Of a stretch of 64,000 bases of DNA, positions 9,194 to 18,457 are shown piece by piece; the stretch's first letter is position 1; each line of letters opens with the position of its first letter. The position numbers and the translations under genes are program-made. The stretch covers positions 62,001 through 126,000 of the forward strand of contig NZ_WOTF01000001.1 of assembly GCF_011516935.1 (NCBI RefSeq). Direction: 5' to 3'. The stretch is from Acetobacter farinalis. Lineage in GTDB: Bacteria > Pseudomonadota > Alphaproteobacteria > Acetobacterales > Acetobacteraceae. Below the pieces are notes generated by a model that was given only the letters and a program-made list of their open reading frames with translations, made no database searches and was not told where the DNA came from.

Positions 9194-9222
9194 TTGACGT
9201 TCTCCTTTCTGAACATTATAAG
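9194..9222 (+). promoter_or_regulatory. Sigma-70-type promoter for rpmH-rnpA
   Basis: TTGACG (9194-9199) and TATAAG (9217-9222) are separated by exactly 17 bases and lie 65 bases before the rpmH start. This is the best housekeeping promoter match in the window and fits a highly expressed ribosomal protein gene. Confidence 0.7.
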
Positions 9223-9286
9223 CCGCCCCTTCAAGACAGGTGGCTCTGGGCTGCCTGCATATCTGTTCAATGAAGGGAGTGCCGCC

Positions 9287-9421
9287 ATGAAGCGCACTTA
9301 TCAACCGTCCAGGCTGGTCCGCAAGCGTCGGCATGGTTTCCGTTCACGTATGGCAACTGTTGGTGGCCGCAAGGTTATTGCCAACCGTCGCGCCAAAGGC
9401 CGTAAGCGTCTCTCCGCTTAA
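9287..9421 (+). CDS. rpmH: 50S ribosomal protein L34
   Basis: This 44-residue, strongly basic protein of the large ribosomal subunit begins MKRTYQPS and contains the family signature [11 protein letters not shown] and a GRKRLSA end. The ATG at 9287 follows GAAGGGAG. It lies 23 bases before rnpA, the usual pairing that links ribosome and RNase P production. Confidence 0.97.
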   Translation: MKRTYQPSRLVRKRRHGFRSRMATVGGRKVIANRRAKGRKRLSA

Positions 9422-9444
9422 GCTTTTTATGGCTTGCAGGCATC

Positions 9445-9879
9445 ATGCAGCAGCGTGAGCGTCTGGAGGGAGCGGGGGCTGAGCCTGTTCGTTCCCAACG
9501 CCTTAAAAAGCGGAAAGAGTTTCTCTTTCTGGCCGCGCGCGGGCGCAAGGCTCCTGTGCGTGGGCTGGTGCTCCAGCTTTTTCAGCGGGCCGACTCCAAT
9601 GCGCCGCGTATTGGCTTCACCGTTACAAAAAAAGTTGGCAACGCTGTGGTCCGCAATCGCGCCCGCCGAAGGCTGCGCGAAGTTGTCCGCATTGTTGAGA
9701 CTGAAACACCTCTCCACGGCCTTGATCTGGTTCTGATTGGCCGCGCCGCAACCATGGACCGCCCTTTTCCGGACCTGGTGGCAGATTTTCGCAAAGCCTT
9801 GCAGCAGTGTCTTTCCCAGGCTGACCGGGGGGGTAAGCCCGGCCGGAAGCCCGATCAGAGTGAGACATCCACTGCCTGA
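9445..9879 (+). CDS. rnpA: Ribonuclease P protein component
   Basis: RnpA is the protein cofactor of RNase P, which trims the 5' leader of tRNA precursors. The 144-residue product shows RLKKRKEFLFLAARG near the N-terminus and the diagnostic basic motif NAVVRNRARRRLRE. A poorly conserved C-terminal tail follows. It lies between rpmH and yidC as expected. Confidence 0.95.
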   Translation: MQQRERLEGAGAEPVRSQRLKKRKEFLFLAARGRKAPVRGLVLQLFQRADSNAPRIGFTVTKKVGNAVVRNRARRRLREVVRIVETETPLHGLDLVLIGRAATMDRPFPDLVADFRKALQQCLSQADRGGKPGRKPDQSETSTA

Positions 9880-9891
9880 CAGGGCAGGACA

Positions 9892-10032
9892 ATGCTTTCC
9901 CGGCTTGCAATCCTGCTCATCCTGCGCTGGAAACCAGAGTGCCGTGAAGACTCCGTGTTTCGCGGTCTGATATTATCTGTTCCGTTTCGTGCAGGGGGGC
10001 CAGCAGGCCAGCAATGGATACAAGACGTCTGA
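9892..10032 (+). CDS. Short open frame in the usual yidD position
   Basis: A 46-codon frame starts 13 bases after rnpA, has AGGGCAGGA upstream, and overlaps the yidC start by 19 bases. YidD, a membrane-insertion helper, normally occupies this gap, but its cysteine signature (CRFxPTCSxY) is absent. The N-terminus (LSRLAILLILR) and the SVPFRAGGP segment only loosely recall the two ends of YidD. It may be a collapsed remnant, a coupling leader, or not a gene. Confidence 0.25.
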   Translation: MLSRLAILLILRWKPECREDSVFRGLILSVPFRAGGPAGQQWIQDV

Positions 10033-11783
10033 TACTGGCAACGTTGCTGTCAGCCGCGGTTCTCATCGGGTTCGATTATTTCTTCCCGCAGGCACCCTCA
10101 ACCCCTGTTTCCCAGCAGACTACGCAAAGCGTTCCCGCGCCGCAGTCTGGCGCAGCGCTGCCTTCTCCGGGGGCGTCCGTGCAGGCCACGGCTGAAGCTT
10201 CGGTTGCGGCAGATGGGCCGGAGGTGCGTCTGCCGATTGATGCGCCGTCCGTGCAGGGTTCACTCAACCTGCGTGGCGCACGCCTGGATGATCTGGTTCT
10301 CAAGAAATACCGGGAAACCGTAAACCCTGACAGCCCGGATGTGCGCGTTCTGGCTCAGGACACAGGCACACGGCCGGACTATGTGGATTTTGGCTGGCGC
10401 GCTGCGGCATCGGAAACGCCGGTGCATCTGCCCGATTCCCACACGCTGTGGAAAGCGGACAGCACAAAGCTGGATGAGACGCACCCCGTTACCCTCTCAT
10501 GGGATAACGGGCAGGGGCTGACTTTTGAAATCGCTCTGGCGGTGGACAAGGATTTCATGTTCACCGTCACCCAGCGCGTGCATAACGCCACCGGACAGAC
10601 TGTGGCGCTGTTCCCCTACTACCGCGTGAACCGTGGCTACACGCCGGAAGAGACCGGCGGCATGCTGGTGCATGAAGGGCCGATTTCCGTCATTGATGGC
10701 CGCCTGAACGAAGGTTCCTACAAGGCGCTGCGCAATGATGGCGTGCCGCCGGATAATGTTTCCTGGAGCCATCAGGGCACGGGCGGCTGGGCCGGTATTA
10801 CGGATAAATACTGGCTGATGGCCGTTCTGCCGGACCAGACGGCGCAGGTGGCGGGGGCCTATACCTATCTGCCTGCCCAGCATACCTATCAGGTCGGGTT
10901 TACCAGCAGCGCTCCGGTGCAGGTGGCGGCGGGGCAGACAGGCTCCTCCGAGGCTCATGTGTTTGCCGGCGCCAAGGAAGTGCGTCTGCTGGACCGCTAT
11001 GAGCAGAGCCTGCATGTGCCGATGTTCTGGAAAGCGGTGGATTTCGGGTGGCTGGCATTCCTGACACGCCCGGTGTTCTTCGTGCTGGACTGGCTCAACA
11101 CCATGATCGGGAATTTCGGTCTGGCGCTGCTGACCTTTACCGTGATTGTGAAACTGCTCTTCCTGCCGCTGACCATCAAGCAGATGCGCATGACCTGGAA
11201 GACATCCCGCCTGAAGCCGAAGGTGGACCAGATCCGCGCCCGCTACAAAGATGACCCGATGGCGATGCAGCAGCAGATCATGGGGCTTTACCGGGCCGAG
11301 GGGGTTAACCTGTTCGGCGGCTTCCTGCCGCTCTTCATTCAGGCTCCGGTGTTCTGGTGCCTCTACAAGGATCTGTATGTCACCATTGAAATGCGCCATG
11401 CGCCGTTCTTTGGCTGGATCAAGGATCTGTCCGCGCCCGACCCGACAAACGTGTTCAACCTGTTCGGGCTGATTCCGTTTGACCCGGCGCAGGTGTTCTC
11501 TCTTCTCTCCCTTGGCGCATGGCCCATCCTGTATGGCGCAACCATGTTCCTGATGCAGAAGATCAGCGCCAGCTCCGCCAACATGGACCCGGCTCAGCAG
11601 AAGGTGATGTCCTTCATCCCGCTGGTGTTCACCTTCTTCATGGCGCATCAGCCGGTTGGTCTGGTGATCTATTATAGCTGGAGCAACCTGCTGACGGCGT
11701 TGCAGCAGTTCCTCATCCTCGGGCGCTTCAAGGCGGCGGACAAGAATTCTGCCTCCAGCCCCACTGTTGTGAGCAAGCGCTGA
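10014..11783 (+). CDS. yidC: Membrane protein insertase YidC/Oxa1
   Basis: YidC inserts proteins into the inner membrane, alone or with SecYEG. The 589-residue product has an N-terminal signal anchor (about residues 5-23) and a large periplasmic domain (about 60-340). The conserved C-terminal five-helix region (about 350-575) includes a hydrophilic stretch LTIKQMRMTWKTSRLKPK. This is the long Gram-negative form. Its stop and the yihA start overlap as TGATG, so translation is coupled. Confidence 0.96.
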   Translation: MDTRRLILATLLSAAVLIGFDYFFPQAPSTPVSQQTTQSVPAPQSGAALPSPGASVQATAEASVAADGPEVRLPIDAPSVQGSLNLRGARLDDLVLKKYRETVNPDSPDVRVLAQDTGTRPDYVDFGWRAAASETPVHLPDSHTLWKADSTKLDETHPVTLSWDNGQGLTFEIALAVDKDFMFTVTQRVHNATGQTVALFPYYRVNRGYTPEETGGMLVHEGPISVIDGRLNEGSYKALRNDGVPPDNVSWSHQGTGGWAGITDKYWLMAVLPDQTAQVAGAYTYLPAQHTYQVGFTSSAPVQVAAGQTGSSEAHVFAGAKEVRLLDRYEQSLHVPMFWKAVDFGWLAFLTRPVFFVLDWLNTMIGNFGLALLTFTVIVKLLFLPLTIKQMRMTWKTSRLKPKVDQIRARYKDDPMAMQQQIMGLYRAEGVNLFGGFLPLFIQAPVFWCLYKDLYVTIEMRHAPFFGWIKDLSAPDPTNVFNLFGLIPFDPAQVFSLLSLGAWPILYGATMFLMQKISASSANMDPAQQKVMSFIPLVFTFFMAHQPVGLVIYYSWSNLLTALQQFLILGRFKAADKNSASSPTVVSKR

Positions 11784-12460
11784 TGCCTGAAGCCGGAACC
11801 GATTTTCGTGATCTGACGAACAAAGAGCAGATTGATGCCGCCCTGGAAGAGGGGCGGCTGCTTTTTGCAGGGTCGTGTGATTTTATTTTCGGGGCGCAGA
11901 AGCTCGGGCAGCTTCCCCCCCAGACACTGCCGGAAATTGCGTTTGCCGGGCGCTCCAATGTGGGGAAGTCCAGTCTGGTCAATGCGCTGACAGGCCGGAA
12001 GACGCTTGCGCGGGCCTCCTCCCAGCCCGGGCGGACCAAGCAGCTCAACTTTTTTGACCTCGCCAACCGGCTGATGCTGGTGGACATGCCGGGATACGGC
12101 TTTGCCAAGGCAGCGAAGTCCGTGAAGGAAGACTGGCAGGGCATGATGTTTGATTACCTGCGCGGGCGCCCCAGCCTGCGGCGGGTGATGCTGCTGCTGG
12201 ATGCACGTATTGAAATCAAACAGCATGATCTGGACGCGATGAAGCTGCTGGACCGGGCGGCAGTCAGCTTTCAGCTTGTGCTGACCAAGTGTGACTCCGT
12301 CAAACCCACGGCTCTGGCCCAGAAGGAAGAAGAGGTTCTGGCCCTCACAAAACGCCATCCTGCGGCGTGTCCCTTCCTCTCCCTGACCAGTAGCGAGACC
12401 GGGCAGGGCATAGAGCAACTGCGCGCAGAACTTGCCGCCTTCGCCCTGCCGCCACAATAA
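11783..12460 (+). CDS. yihA: Ribosome biogenesis GTP-binding protein EngB
   Basis: EngB (YsxC/YihA) is a GTPase needed late in large-subunit assembly. In the 225-residue product the P-loop GRSNVGKSS is at about 54-62. A G2 Thr lies in the GRTKQLNFF region, G3 is DMPGYG, and the guanine-recognition motif reads TKCD. The position after yidC is the standard one. Confidence 0.95.
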   Translation: MPEAGTDFRDLTNKEQIDAALEEGRLLFAGSCDFIFGAQKLGQLPPQTLPEIAFAGRSNVGKSSLVNALTGRKTLARASSQPGRTKQLNFFDLANRLMLVDMPGYGFAKAAKSVKEDWQGMMFDYLRGRPSLRRVMLLLDARIEIKQHDLDAMKLLDRAAVSFQLVLTKCDSVKPTALAQKEEEVLALTKRHPAACPFLSLTSSETGQGIEQLRAELAAFALPPQ

Positions 12461-12495
12461 CACCCGGCGGGATTATCAAGCAGGATTTTCAGCCC

Positions 12496-13401
12496 ATGAC
12501 CGACTCTCTCTCCTCCTTGCCTGATCTGCACCACGAAGCCGCCGTTCTGGCCGGTGCGCTGCCGTACCTGCGGCGTTATGCGGGTGATACCATTGTGGTC
12601 AAATACGGTGGACACGCGATGGGCAATGCGGAACTCGCCATGACCTTCGGGCGGGATATCGCGCTGCTCAAGCTGGTGGGTATCAACCCGGTTGTGGTGC
12701 ATGGCGGCGGCCCGCAGATCAACCAGATGCTTGAACGGCTGGATATCCGCTCCACCTTTGTGGATGGCCTGCGCGTGACAGATGCCAGCATGGTCGATGT
12801 GATCGAAATGGTGCTGGCGGGTTCCGTGAACAAGGAAGTGGCGGAGCTGATCAGCCAGGCCGGGGCGCTGGCCGTGGGTATTTCCGGCAAGGACGGCAAG
12901 CTGATTACCGCCCGCAAGCTGACCCGCACCGTGCGCGACCCGGATAGCCAGATCGAGCGTGTGCTGGATCTGGGCTTTGTGGGGGAACCGGTGAAGGTGG
13001 ACCCGCGCGTGATTTATGCGCTCTCCGGCTCGGGGCTGATCCCCGTGATTGCCCCGGTGGGTCTGGGTGAGGATGGCGCGACCTACAACATCAATGCGGA
13101 TACCGCTGCCGGTGCTGTGGCGGGGGCCGTGCATGCCACGCGCCTGCTGATGCTGACAGATGTGCCCGGCGTGCTGGACAAAGATGGGAACCTCATTCCC
13201 GAACTTACAGCCGAGCAGGCGCGTCAGGCCATTGCGGATGGTGTGATTACCGGCGGGATGATCCCCAAGGTGGAAACCTGCATTGAGGCCGTGCAGGCCG
13301 GTGCCCGGGCTGCCGTAATCATCAATGGCCGCACGCCGCATGCCTGCCTTCTGGAACTGTTTACGGCTTCTGGCTCCGGCACGCTGATCCGCGCGGATTA
13401 G
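12496..13401 (+). CDS. argB: Acetylglutamate kinase
   Basis: ArgB phosphorylates N-acetylglutamate, the second and often feedback-controlled step of arginine synthesis. The 301-residue amino-acid kinase fold shows [11 protein letters not shown] near residue 34, [12 protein letters not shown] for substrate binding, and the C-terminal [11 protein letters not shown] and GGMIPKVE motifs. The N-terminal extension before the kinase core (about 30 residues) is of the arginine-sensitive type. It is 35 bases downstream of yihA and is followed by a 231-base structured gap. Confidence 0.96.
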   Translation: MTDSLSSLPDLHHEAAVLAGALPYLRRYAGDTIVVKYGGHAMGNAELAMTFGRDIALLKLVGINPVVVHGGGPQINQMLERLDIRSTFVDGLRVTDASMVDVIEMVLAGSVNKEVAELISQAGALAVGISGKDGKLITARKLTRTVRDPDSQIERVLDLGFVGEPVKVDPRVIYALSGSGLIPVIAPVGLGEDGATYNINADTAAGAVAGAVHATRLLMLTDVPGVLDKDGNLIPELTAEQARQAIADGVITGGMIPKVETCIEAVQAGARAAVIINGRTPHACLLELFTASGSGTLIRAD

Positions 13402-13465
13402 GCTGCCCTTCGGGCCGCCCTCTGGTCGGTCCCGCTGGCTGCCGCCTGAACCGTTCCATTCCCTC

Positions 13466-13601
13466 CTGCCATCCGCATCTTGCCCGGGGCCAGCCTCTGT
13501 GTGGGCGGGATGGCAGATGCGGGGTGCTGGCGCGTTGACAGGGGCGTGCCCTGTCCGCATGGTTCCTTCCTCCTTTTGTCGGCCGGGGGTTTTTGCCCCG
13601 G
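13466..13601 (+). promoter_or_regulatory. Highly structured argB-dapD intergenic leader
   Basis: Three structures fill the gap. First, CTGCCATC (13466-13473) can pair with GATGGCAG (13509-13516), while the overlapping CCGCATCT (13473-13480) can pair with AGATGCGG (13515-13522). The order makes the two helices either exclusive or a pseudoknot. Second, GACAGGG/CCCTGTC forms a hairpin at 13537-13555 that begins inside a TTGACA box. Third, CCGGGG/CCCCGG at 13583-13601 encloses GTTTTTG. The role is not known. It could be a dapD leader, a terminator-promoter region, or repeat sequence. Confidence 0.55.
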
Positions 13602-13632
13602 TCGCCCTGTTCATCCTGTCTGACGGTGCCTC

Positions 13633-14481
13633 ATGACTGAAGAAACTCTCCGCGCTCATATTGAAACTCTGTGGGAAAACCGGGACCGGATTTCCTCCGC
13701 CACGGGTGGTGAGGATCGCAAGGCGATTGAAACAGCGCTTGAGGCGCTCGATTCCGGCCATCTGCGCGTGGCGGCCCCCAGCGAAGGAGGCTGGGTGGTG
13801 CATGAGTGGCTGAAAAAGGCTGTTCTGCTCTCTTTCCGTCTGAATGACAGCCGTGTCATGCCCGGCGCTGCGGCTGGCGGCCCGGCGTTTGACAAGGTGC
13901 CTGTCAAGTTTGAGGGCTGGGATCAGGCCCGCTTTGAAAAGGCCGGTTTCCGTGTGGTGCCGGGTGCCATGGTGCGTTACTCCGCCTATATCGCGCCGGG
14001 TGCGGTGCTGATGCCCAGCTTTGTGAACGTGGGCGCGCATGTGGGCAGCGGCACGATGGTGGATACCTGGGCCACTGTTGGAAGCTGCGCCCAGATTGGC
14101 CGTAACTGTCATATCAGCGGTGGAGCAGGCATTGGTGGCGTGCTGGAACCGTTGCAGGCCGCGCCGGTGATTATTGAAGATGACTGCTTTATCGGCGCAC
14201 GTTCTGAAGTGGCGGAAGGCGTGATTGTGGAGCGTGGCTCCGTGCTGTCCATGGGTGTGTTCCTTGGTGCGTCCACCAAGATTGTGGACCGTGCAACGGG
14301 TGAAATCTTCATGGGGCGTGTCCCGGCTTATTCCGTGGTGGTGCCGGGCACGCTGCCCTCTTCCAACCCTGTGGGGGCGGACGGCAAGCCGAACCCCAAT
14401 CTGGCCTGTGCCGTGATTGTGAAGCGGGTGGACGAGCGCACGCGCTCCAAGACCTCCATCAACGATCTGCTGCGCGACTGA
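13633..14481 (+). CDS. dapD: 2,3,4,5-tetrahydropyridine-2,6-dicarboxylate N-succinyltransferase
   Basis: DapD succinylates tetrahydrodipicolinate in the succinylase branch of lysine and diaminopimelate synthesis. The 282-residue product has an N-terminal helical domain. A hexapeptide beta-helix follows (about 105-250), containing [20 protein letters not shown] and GGVLEPLQA. The C-terminal [14 protein letters not shown] is typical. It is followed 26 bases later by dapE, so two steps of the pathway are co-transcribed. Confidence 0.96.
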   Translation: MTEETLRAHIETLWENRDRISSATGGEDRKAIETALEALDSGHLRVAAPSEGGWVVHEWLKKAVLLSFRLNDSRVMPGAAAGGPAFDKVPVKFEGWDQARFEKAGFRVVPGAMVRYSAYIAPGAVLMPSFVNVGAHVGSGTMVDTWATVGSCAQIGRNCHISGGAGIGGVLEPLQAAPVIIEDDCFIGARSEVAEGVIVERGSVLSMGVFLGASTKIVDRATGEIFMGRVPAYSVVVPGTLPSSNPVGADGKPNPNLACAVIVKRVDERTRSKTSINDLLRD

Positions 14482-14507
14482 GCAAGGGAGGCGGCAGGCA
14501 GAGCATC

Positions 14508-15704
14508 ATGACGACATCAGCGCCGGATACCATCACCCCTCCCGGAACCCAGGCCGGGCCTCTGCCTGTCTTGACAGACCCGGTGGCGGTGACACAGGCG
14601 CTGATCCGCCATCCCTCTGTCTCGCCTGATCCCGGTCCGGCCCAACACGCTCTGGCGGCCATGCTGGAAGCGCTGGGCTTTACCGTGGTGTCCCTTCCTT
14701 TCGGGGAAGGTGCGGAGCGCACACCGAACCTGTTTGCGCGCCTTGGCACGGCGGGGCCGCACATCTGTTTTGCGGGCCATACGGATGTTGTGCCCCCCGG
14801 TGCGGAAGCCAACTGGACGCACCCGCCCTATGCTGCGGAAATTTCGGACGGCACGCTGTTCGGGCGCGGCGCGTGTGACATGAAAGGCGGTATTGCCGCC
14901 TTTGTTGCCGCTGTGGCGCGCTGCGTGGCGCAGGGTGGCTTGCCCGGCTCCGTCAGCCTGCTGATTACCGGGGATGAAGAAGGCCCCGCCACCTATGGCA
15001 CCTGCAAGGTGCTGGAATGGATGGCGGAGAAAGATCAGATCCCCGATTATTGCGTGGTGGGAGAACCCACAAACCCCGCCGCCATGGGGGACATGATCAA
15101 GATCGGTCGCAGGGGCAGCCTGAACGCCCATATTGTGGTGGAAGGCGTGCAGGGGCATGTGGCTTATCCGCATCGGGCGGATAACCCGGTGCACAGGTTG
15201 CTTGGCCTGCTTGCCGCCCTGCGCGAGACACCGCTGGATAATGGCTCCGAATGGTTTGAGCCTTCCAGCCTGCAAATCACCAGCATGGATGTGGGCAATA
15301 CAGCCACGAACCTGATTCCGGCCACGGCGGAAGCACGGCTGAATATCCGGTTTAATGACCTGCATACCGGCACCGCCCTGAAAGGGTGGCTGGAGACCGT
15401 CTGCCGTCAGCATGCTCCCACCGCGCGGGTGACTGTGCGCATCAGCGGAGAATCCTTCCTCACGGCGCCGGGGGCCGAAACGGACCATCTGGTGCAGGCT
15501 GTGCAGGCTGTAACGGGCCGCACCCCCAAGCTGGATACCGGCGGTGGCACATCAGATGCCCGCTTTATCGCCAATTATTGCCCGGTGGCGGAATTCGGGC
15601 TGGTTGGTGCCAGTATTCACAAGGTGGATGAACACACCACGCTGGCCGATCTGGAAACATTGACACTGATTTACAAGACCTTTCTGGAAGGGGTCATGGC
15701 GTGA
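14508..15704 (+). CDS. dapE: Succinyl-diaminopimelate desuccinylase
   Basis: DapE is a di-zinc M20 peptidase-family enzyme that removes succinate from N-succinyl-LL-diaminopimelate. In 398 residues it shows the metal His and catalytic Asp in FAGHTDVVPPG, the bridging Asp in GRGACDMKGG, the general base in GDEEGPA, and the last ligands near GGGTSDARF and SIHKVDEH. It overlaps the next gene by four bases. Confidence 0.95.
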   Translation: MTTSAPDTITPPGTQAGPLPVLTDPVAVTQALIRHPSVSPDPGPAQHALAAMLEALGFTVVSLPFGEGAERTPNLFARLGTAGPHICFAGHTDVVPPGAEANWTHPPYAAEISDGTLFGRGACDMKGGIAAFVAAVARCVAQGGLPGSVSLLITGDEEGPATYGTCKVLEWMAEKDQIPDYCVVGEPTNPAAMGDMIKIGRRGSLNAHIVVEGVQGHVAYPHRADNPVHRLLGLLAALRETPLDNGSEWFEPSSLQITSMDVGNTATNLIPATAEARLNIRFNDLHTGTALKGWLETVCRQHAPTARVTVRISGESFLTAPGAETDHLVQAVQAVTGRTPKLDTGGGTSDARFIANYCPVAEFGLVGASIHKVDEHTTLADLETLTLIYKTFLEGVMA

Positions 15705-16327
15705 TTGCAGGATCGGGTAAAAAGGGTAATCCGCGCAGTATCCTGCAAGGGATGTTGCTGCTGGCCAGTGGCCGGCGGGAAGGGATCACCTGCTTTCAGG
15801 GCACGGTAGACTCCTTCTACGCGGCCCTTGCGCCGCAACTGGCGCTGTTGCTGGTGGGCGTTTTTCAGGCGGCCATGCTGCCGGGCAAGATGCTGGGCTT
15901 CACCAAGCTCCTGCTTTCCCTGTGCGTGGTGCTGCTGCCAGCCGTAATCTCGCATTTTTATGCCCGCAAATGGGGGCGGGACGGGCTGTGGCTGCGCTAT
16001 ATTACCGCCGCCACATGGTGCGGCTGGGTGGTGGTGCTGATCTCTCTGGCCGTGACCGTGCTGGCGGGTGTCCTGTTTCCGGCTCTGCTTCAGCAGCCCG
16101 GCTTCATGGGGGCTGTGATGGTCACGGTCTCTATCTATGAGATGTGGCTGCAATGGTACGTGGCGCGTGTCGGGCTGGCGCTGGGCCGGGGCCGTGCTGC
16201 GGTGCTCTACCTTTCCGTTCTGGTCGTGACACTGGTGCTTTACGGCCTCGCGGCCCTGCTGCCGCCGCATTACATTGTGACAAAGGACCTGCTTCAGCCC
16301 ATGATCGGGGTGAAGTCTTCTCCCTGA
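15701..16327 (+). CDS. Uncharacterised multi-pass membrane protein
   Basis: The 208-residue product starts at a GTG that overlaps the dapE stop, so it is translationally coupled to dapE. Four to five hydrophobic segments lie near residues 46-60, 68-83, 100-130, 135-150 and 165-185, with short basic loops. I recognise no conserved domain. The coupling suggests co-expression with diaminopimelate synthesis but gives no function. Confidence 0.75.
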   Translation: MIAGSGKKGNPRSILQGMLLLASGRREGITCFQGTVDSFYAALAPQLALLLVGVFQAAMLPGKMLGFTKLLLSLCVVLLPAVISHFYARKWGRDGLWLRYITAATWCGWVVVLISLAVTVLAGVLFPALLQQPGFMGAVMVTVSIYEMWLQWYVARVGLALGRGRAAVLYLSVLVVTLVLYGLAALLPPHYIVTKDLLQPMIGVKSSP

Positions 16328-16383
16328 GAGCGGCGGATAACGGGGCTTCCGAGGCGTTCTGATGCCGGGTGCAGAGGTGGCCT

Positions 16384-17454
16384 TTATGTCAGCGGCACCA
16401 GATCCAGCAGCAGCATACTGAGCACACCCAGCCCGACGAGTGAAAGCACCACGGTCAGGGTTACGCGCCCCCCGGCCCGGCTGACCGACCGCGCATCGAC
16501 ACCAAGGCCAAGAGCGGCCATGGAGAATACGGTCAGGATCGTGGCGCCCTGTGTGAGCGGGGCATTCAGCCAGAGCGGGATGAGGCCAGCCGAGCAGCAG
16601 AGCATCATGCCCAGAAAACCCGGAATGAACCACGGCACGAGTGGCACGGAGCCGGAGGGCTGCAGGGCTGGTCCTGCGCTGACGTCAGATCCATCAGGCT
16701 CTTCTGGCGGCAGGCGGCGGGCCAGAAGGGAGAGAACAAAACACACCGGCCCCAGCATGAGAACCCGCACCAGCTTGACGACCGTGCCCGTCTGCACGGC
16801 CAGCGTGCCAAGCGGGGCCGTGGCGGCCAGAACCTGTGGCACGGCATAGACTGTCATGCCGGCAAAAATGCCGAAGGAAAAGCCGCTCATGCCCGCCGCA
16901 ACCCCCAGCAGCGGCAGGCCGAGCACCACCAGCACACCCAGTACCGCCGTGAACGCGATAGAGGTGGCCACATCTTTTGCATCAGCCCGGATGACCGGGG
17001 CCACAGCGGCAATAGCGGAATTCCCGCAGATGGCATTCCCGCAGGCCACCAGCAGCGCCATGCGGGCAGGCAGACCGAGCAGAAGGCCAAGCCCGAAGCT
17101 GACCAGAATGGCCAAAAGAACAACGGCGGCAATCCCCGGCACCAGAAAAGGCCCGAGCGAGACGATTTTTGCCGCGCTGATGGAGGCCCCCATCAGCACC
17201 ACCGAAAATTCCAGCAGAGTTCGGGCACTGAAGCAGATCCCGGCGTGGTAGCGCGCGCCGGGAGCCCACAGGCTGCGCAGGCAGGTGCCGCCCAGAATGG
17301 CCAGCACAAGCGCTTCCAGCCATGCCTTGCCAAACAGCAGTTCCTCCGCCCATTGCAGGGCGAAGGCAAAGCCTGTCAGGACGCCGCACAGCGCCAGCCC
17401 CGGCAGCAGGGGGGATGTGGTGATTTTCAGAGAATGGGCGATGGATCTGGTCAT
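16384..17454 (-). CDS. YeiH-family putative sulfate exporter
   Basis: The 356-residue protein belongs to the conserved PSE/YeiH family (Cons_hypoth698) of about ten-helix inner-membrane proteins. Diagnostic stretches are LLEFSVVLMGASIS, GLPARMALLVACGNAICGNSAIAA and GMTVYAVPQVLAA. Members are annotated as sulfate or other anion exporters, with little direct proof. The ATG at 17454 follows GGAAGGAT, so I prefer it to an in-frame codon 42 bases upstream. It is divergent from a LysR-type gene, an arrangement also seen for E. coli yeiH/yeiE. Confidence 0.87.
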   Translation of the reverse strand: MTRSIAHSLKITTSPLLPGLALCGVLTGFAFALQWAEELLFGKAWLEALVLAILGGTCLRSLWAPGARYHAGICFSARTLLEFSVVLMGASISAAKIVSLGPFLVPGIAAVVLLAILVSFGLGLLLGLPARMALLVACGNAICGNSAIAAVAPVIRADAKDVATSIAFTAVLGVLVVLGLPLLGVAAGMSGFSFGIFAGMTVYAVPQVLAATAPLGTLAVQTGTVVKLVRVLMLGPVCFVLSLLARRLPPEEPDGSDVSAGPALQPSGSVPLVPWFIPGFLGMMLCCSAGLIPLWLNAPLTQGATILTVFSMAALGLGVDARSVSRAGGRVTLTVVLSLVGLGVLSMLLLDLVPLT

Positions 17455-17508
17455 GGGCGTATCCTTCCGCCCTTTGAAGTATGAGAAGAGAATCAATCAA
17501 TCCAACGA

Positions 17509-17528
17509 ATTGTTTTTCTTATTTCAAT
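17509..17528. promoter_or_regulatory. Candidate LysR-type operator
   Basis: ATTG-N12-CAAT lies between the divergent YeiH-like and LysR-type genes, 37 bases before the regulator's start. The inverted ATTG/CAAT ends fit the T-N11-A class of LysR sites. The region is AT-rich compared with its neighbours. Confidence 0.4.
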
Positions 17529-17564
17529 CTGTAAAAATGATGAATTAGAGGGGATTGAGAAACC

Positions 17565-18431
17565 ATGACGCTTGAGCAGTTGCGTATTTTCCTGTGCGTG
17601 GCGGAGCGCGAGCACATGACAGATGCCGCCCGCATTCTGAACATCACGCAGTCTGCGGCCTCCGCGGCGATTGCGGCGCTGGAAGCGCGGCATGGTATCC
17701 GGCTGTTTCATCGGGTGGGGCGCGGCATTGTGCTGACAGAAGCCGGCAGACTTTTTCTGGCGGAAGCGCGGGCTATTCTGGACCGTGTGCAGACTGCTGA
17801 GTCCATGTTGGATGATCTGAGTGGCCTGCGGCGGGGCAGCCTGCGGCTGGTAGCCAGTCAGACCATTGCGGCCTACTGGCTGCCGCCACTTCTGGCGGGG
17901 TTTCGTGAGCGCTTTCCCCATATTCAGGTTGTGCTGGAAATTGGAAACACCGCGCAGGTGGCAGCCCATGTGCAGGCTGGCCGATTTGATCTGGGGATTG
18001 TGGAAGGGCAGGTGGATAATCCCGTTCTGGCGCAATGGCCCATCGCGCAGGATCAGTTGATTCTGGTGCGCGCAACACCATTTGACGTGGAAAGCTGCAC
18101 ACCGGAGTTTTTGCAGAATGCCAGATGGGTTATGCGGGAGCAGGGGTCTGGCACACGCTCGACGCTGGATGTCTGCCTGAGGCAGATTGGTGTTCACCCC
18201 GAAAGCCTGAATGAGGCGCTGGTGCTGCCCTCGAATGAAAGCGTGCGGACAGCGGTAGAGGCAGGGGCCGGAATTGCCGGTCTTTCATCACTGGTTGTGG
18301 CCCCGGCTCTGGCGGCCGGAACGCTTCATGCCGCCCCCATCTCATTCGGGCCACGGGTGTTTTTTGGACTGCGGCACAAGGAACGGTATCACAGTCAGGC
18401 CGTTGAGGCGCTGACAGCGTTCATCGCGTAG
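17565..18431 (+). CDS. LysR-family transcriptional regulator
   Basis: The 288-residue protein has an N-terminal winged helix-turn-helix (MTLEQLRIFLCVAE, then ILNITQSAASAAIAALEA) and a C-terminal periplasmic-binding-like effector domain from about residue 90. It is divergent from the YeiH-type exporter and is probably its activator, as YeiE is for YeiH. The effector is unknown. AGAGGGGATTGAG upstream can serve as the ribosome-binding site. Confidence 0.9.
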   Translation: MTLEQLRIFLCVAEREHMTDAARILNITQSAASAAIAALEARHGIRLFHRVGRGIVLTEAGRLFLAEARAILDRVQTAESMLDDLSGLRRGSLRLVASQTIAAYWLPPLLAGFRERFPHIQVVLEIGNTAQVAAHVQAGRFDLGIVEGQVDNPVLAQWPIAQDQLILVRATPFDVESCTPEFLQNARWVMREQGSGTRSTLDVCLRQIGVHPESLNEALVLPSNESVRTAVEAGAGIAGLSSLVVAPALAAGTLHAAPISFGPRVFFGLRHKERYHSQAVEALTAFIA

Positions 18432-18457
18432 GTCTGTTGTAAAAAGGGATGATAACT

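Noticed and set aside
12271-14112. A 613-codon open frame on the minus strand opposite yihA, argB and dapD
   Set aside because: It runs antisense through three clear genes and has no domain match or ribosome-binding site of its own.
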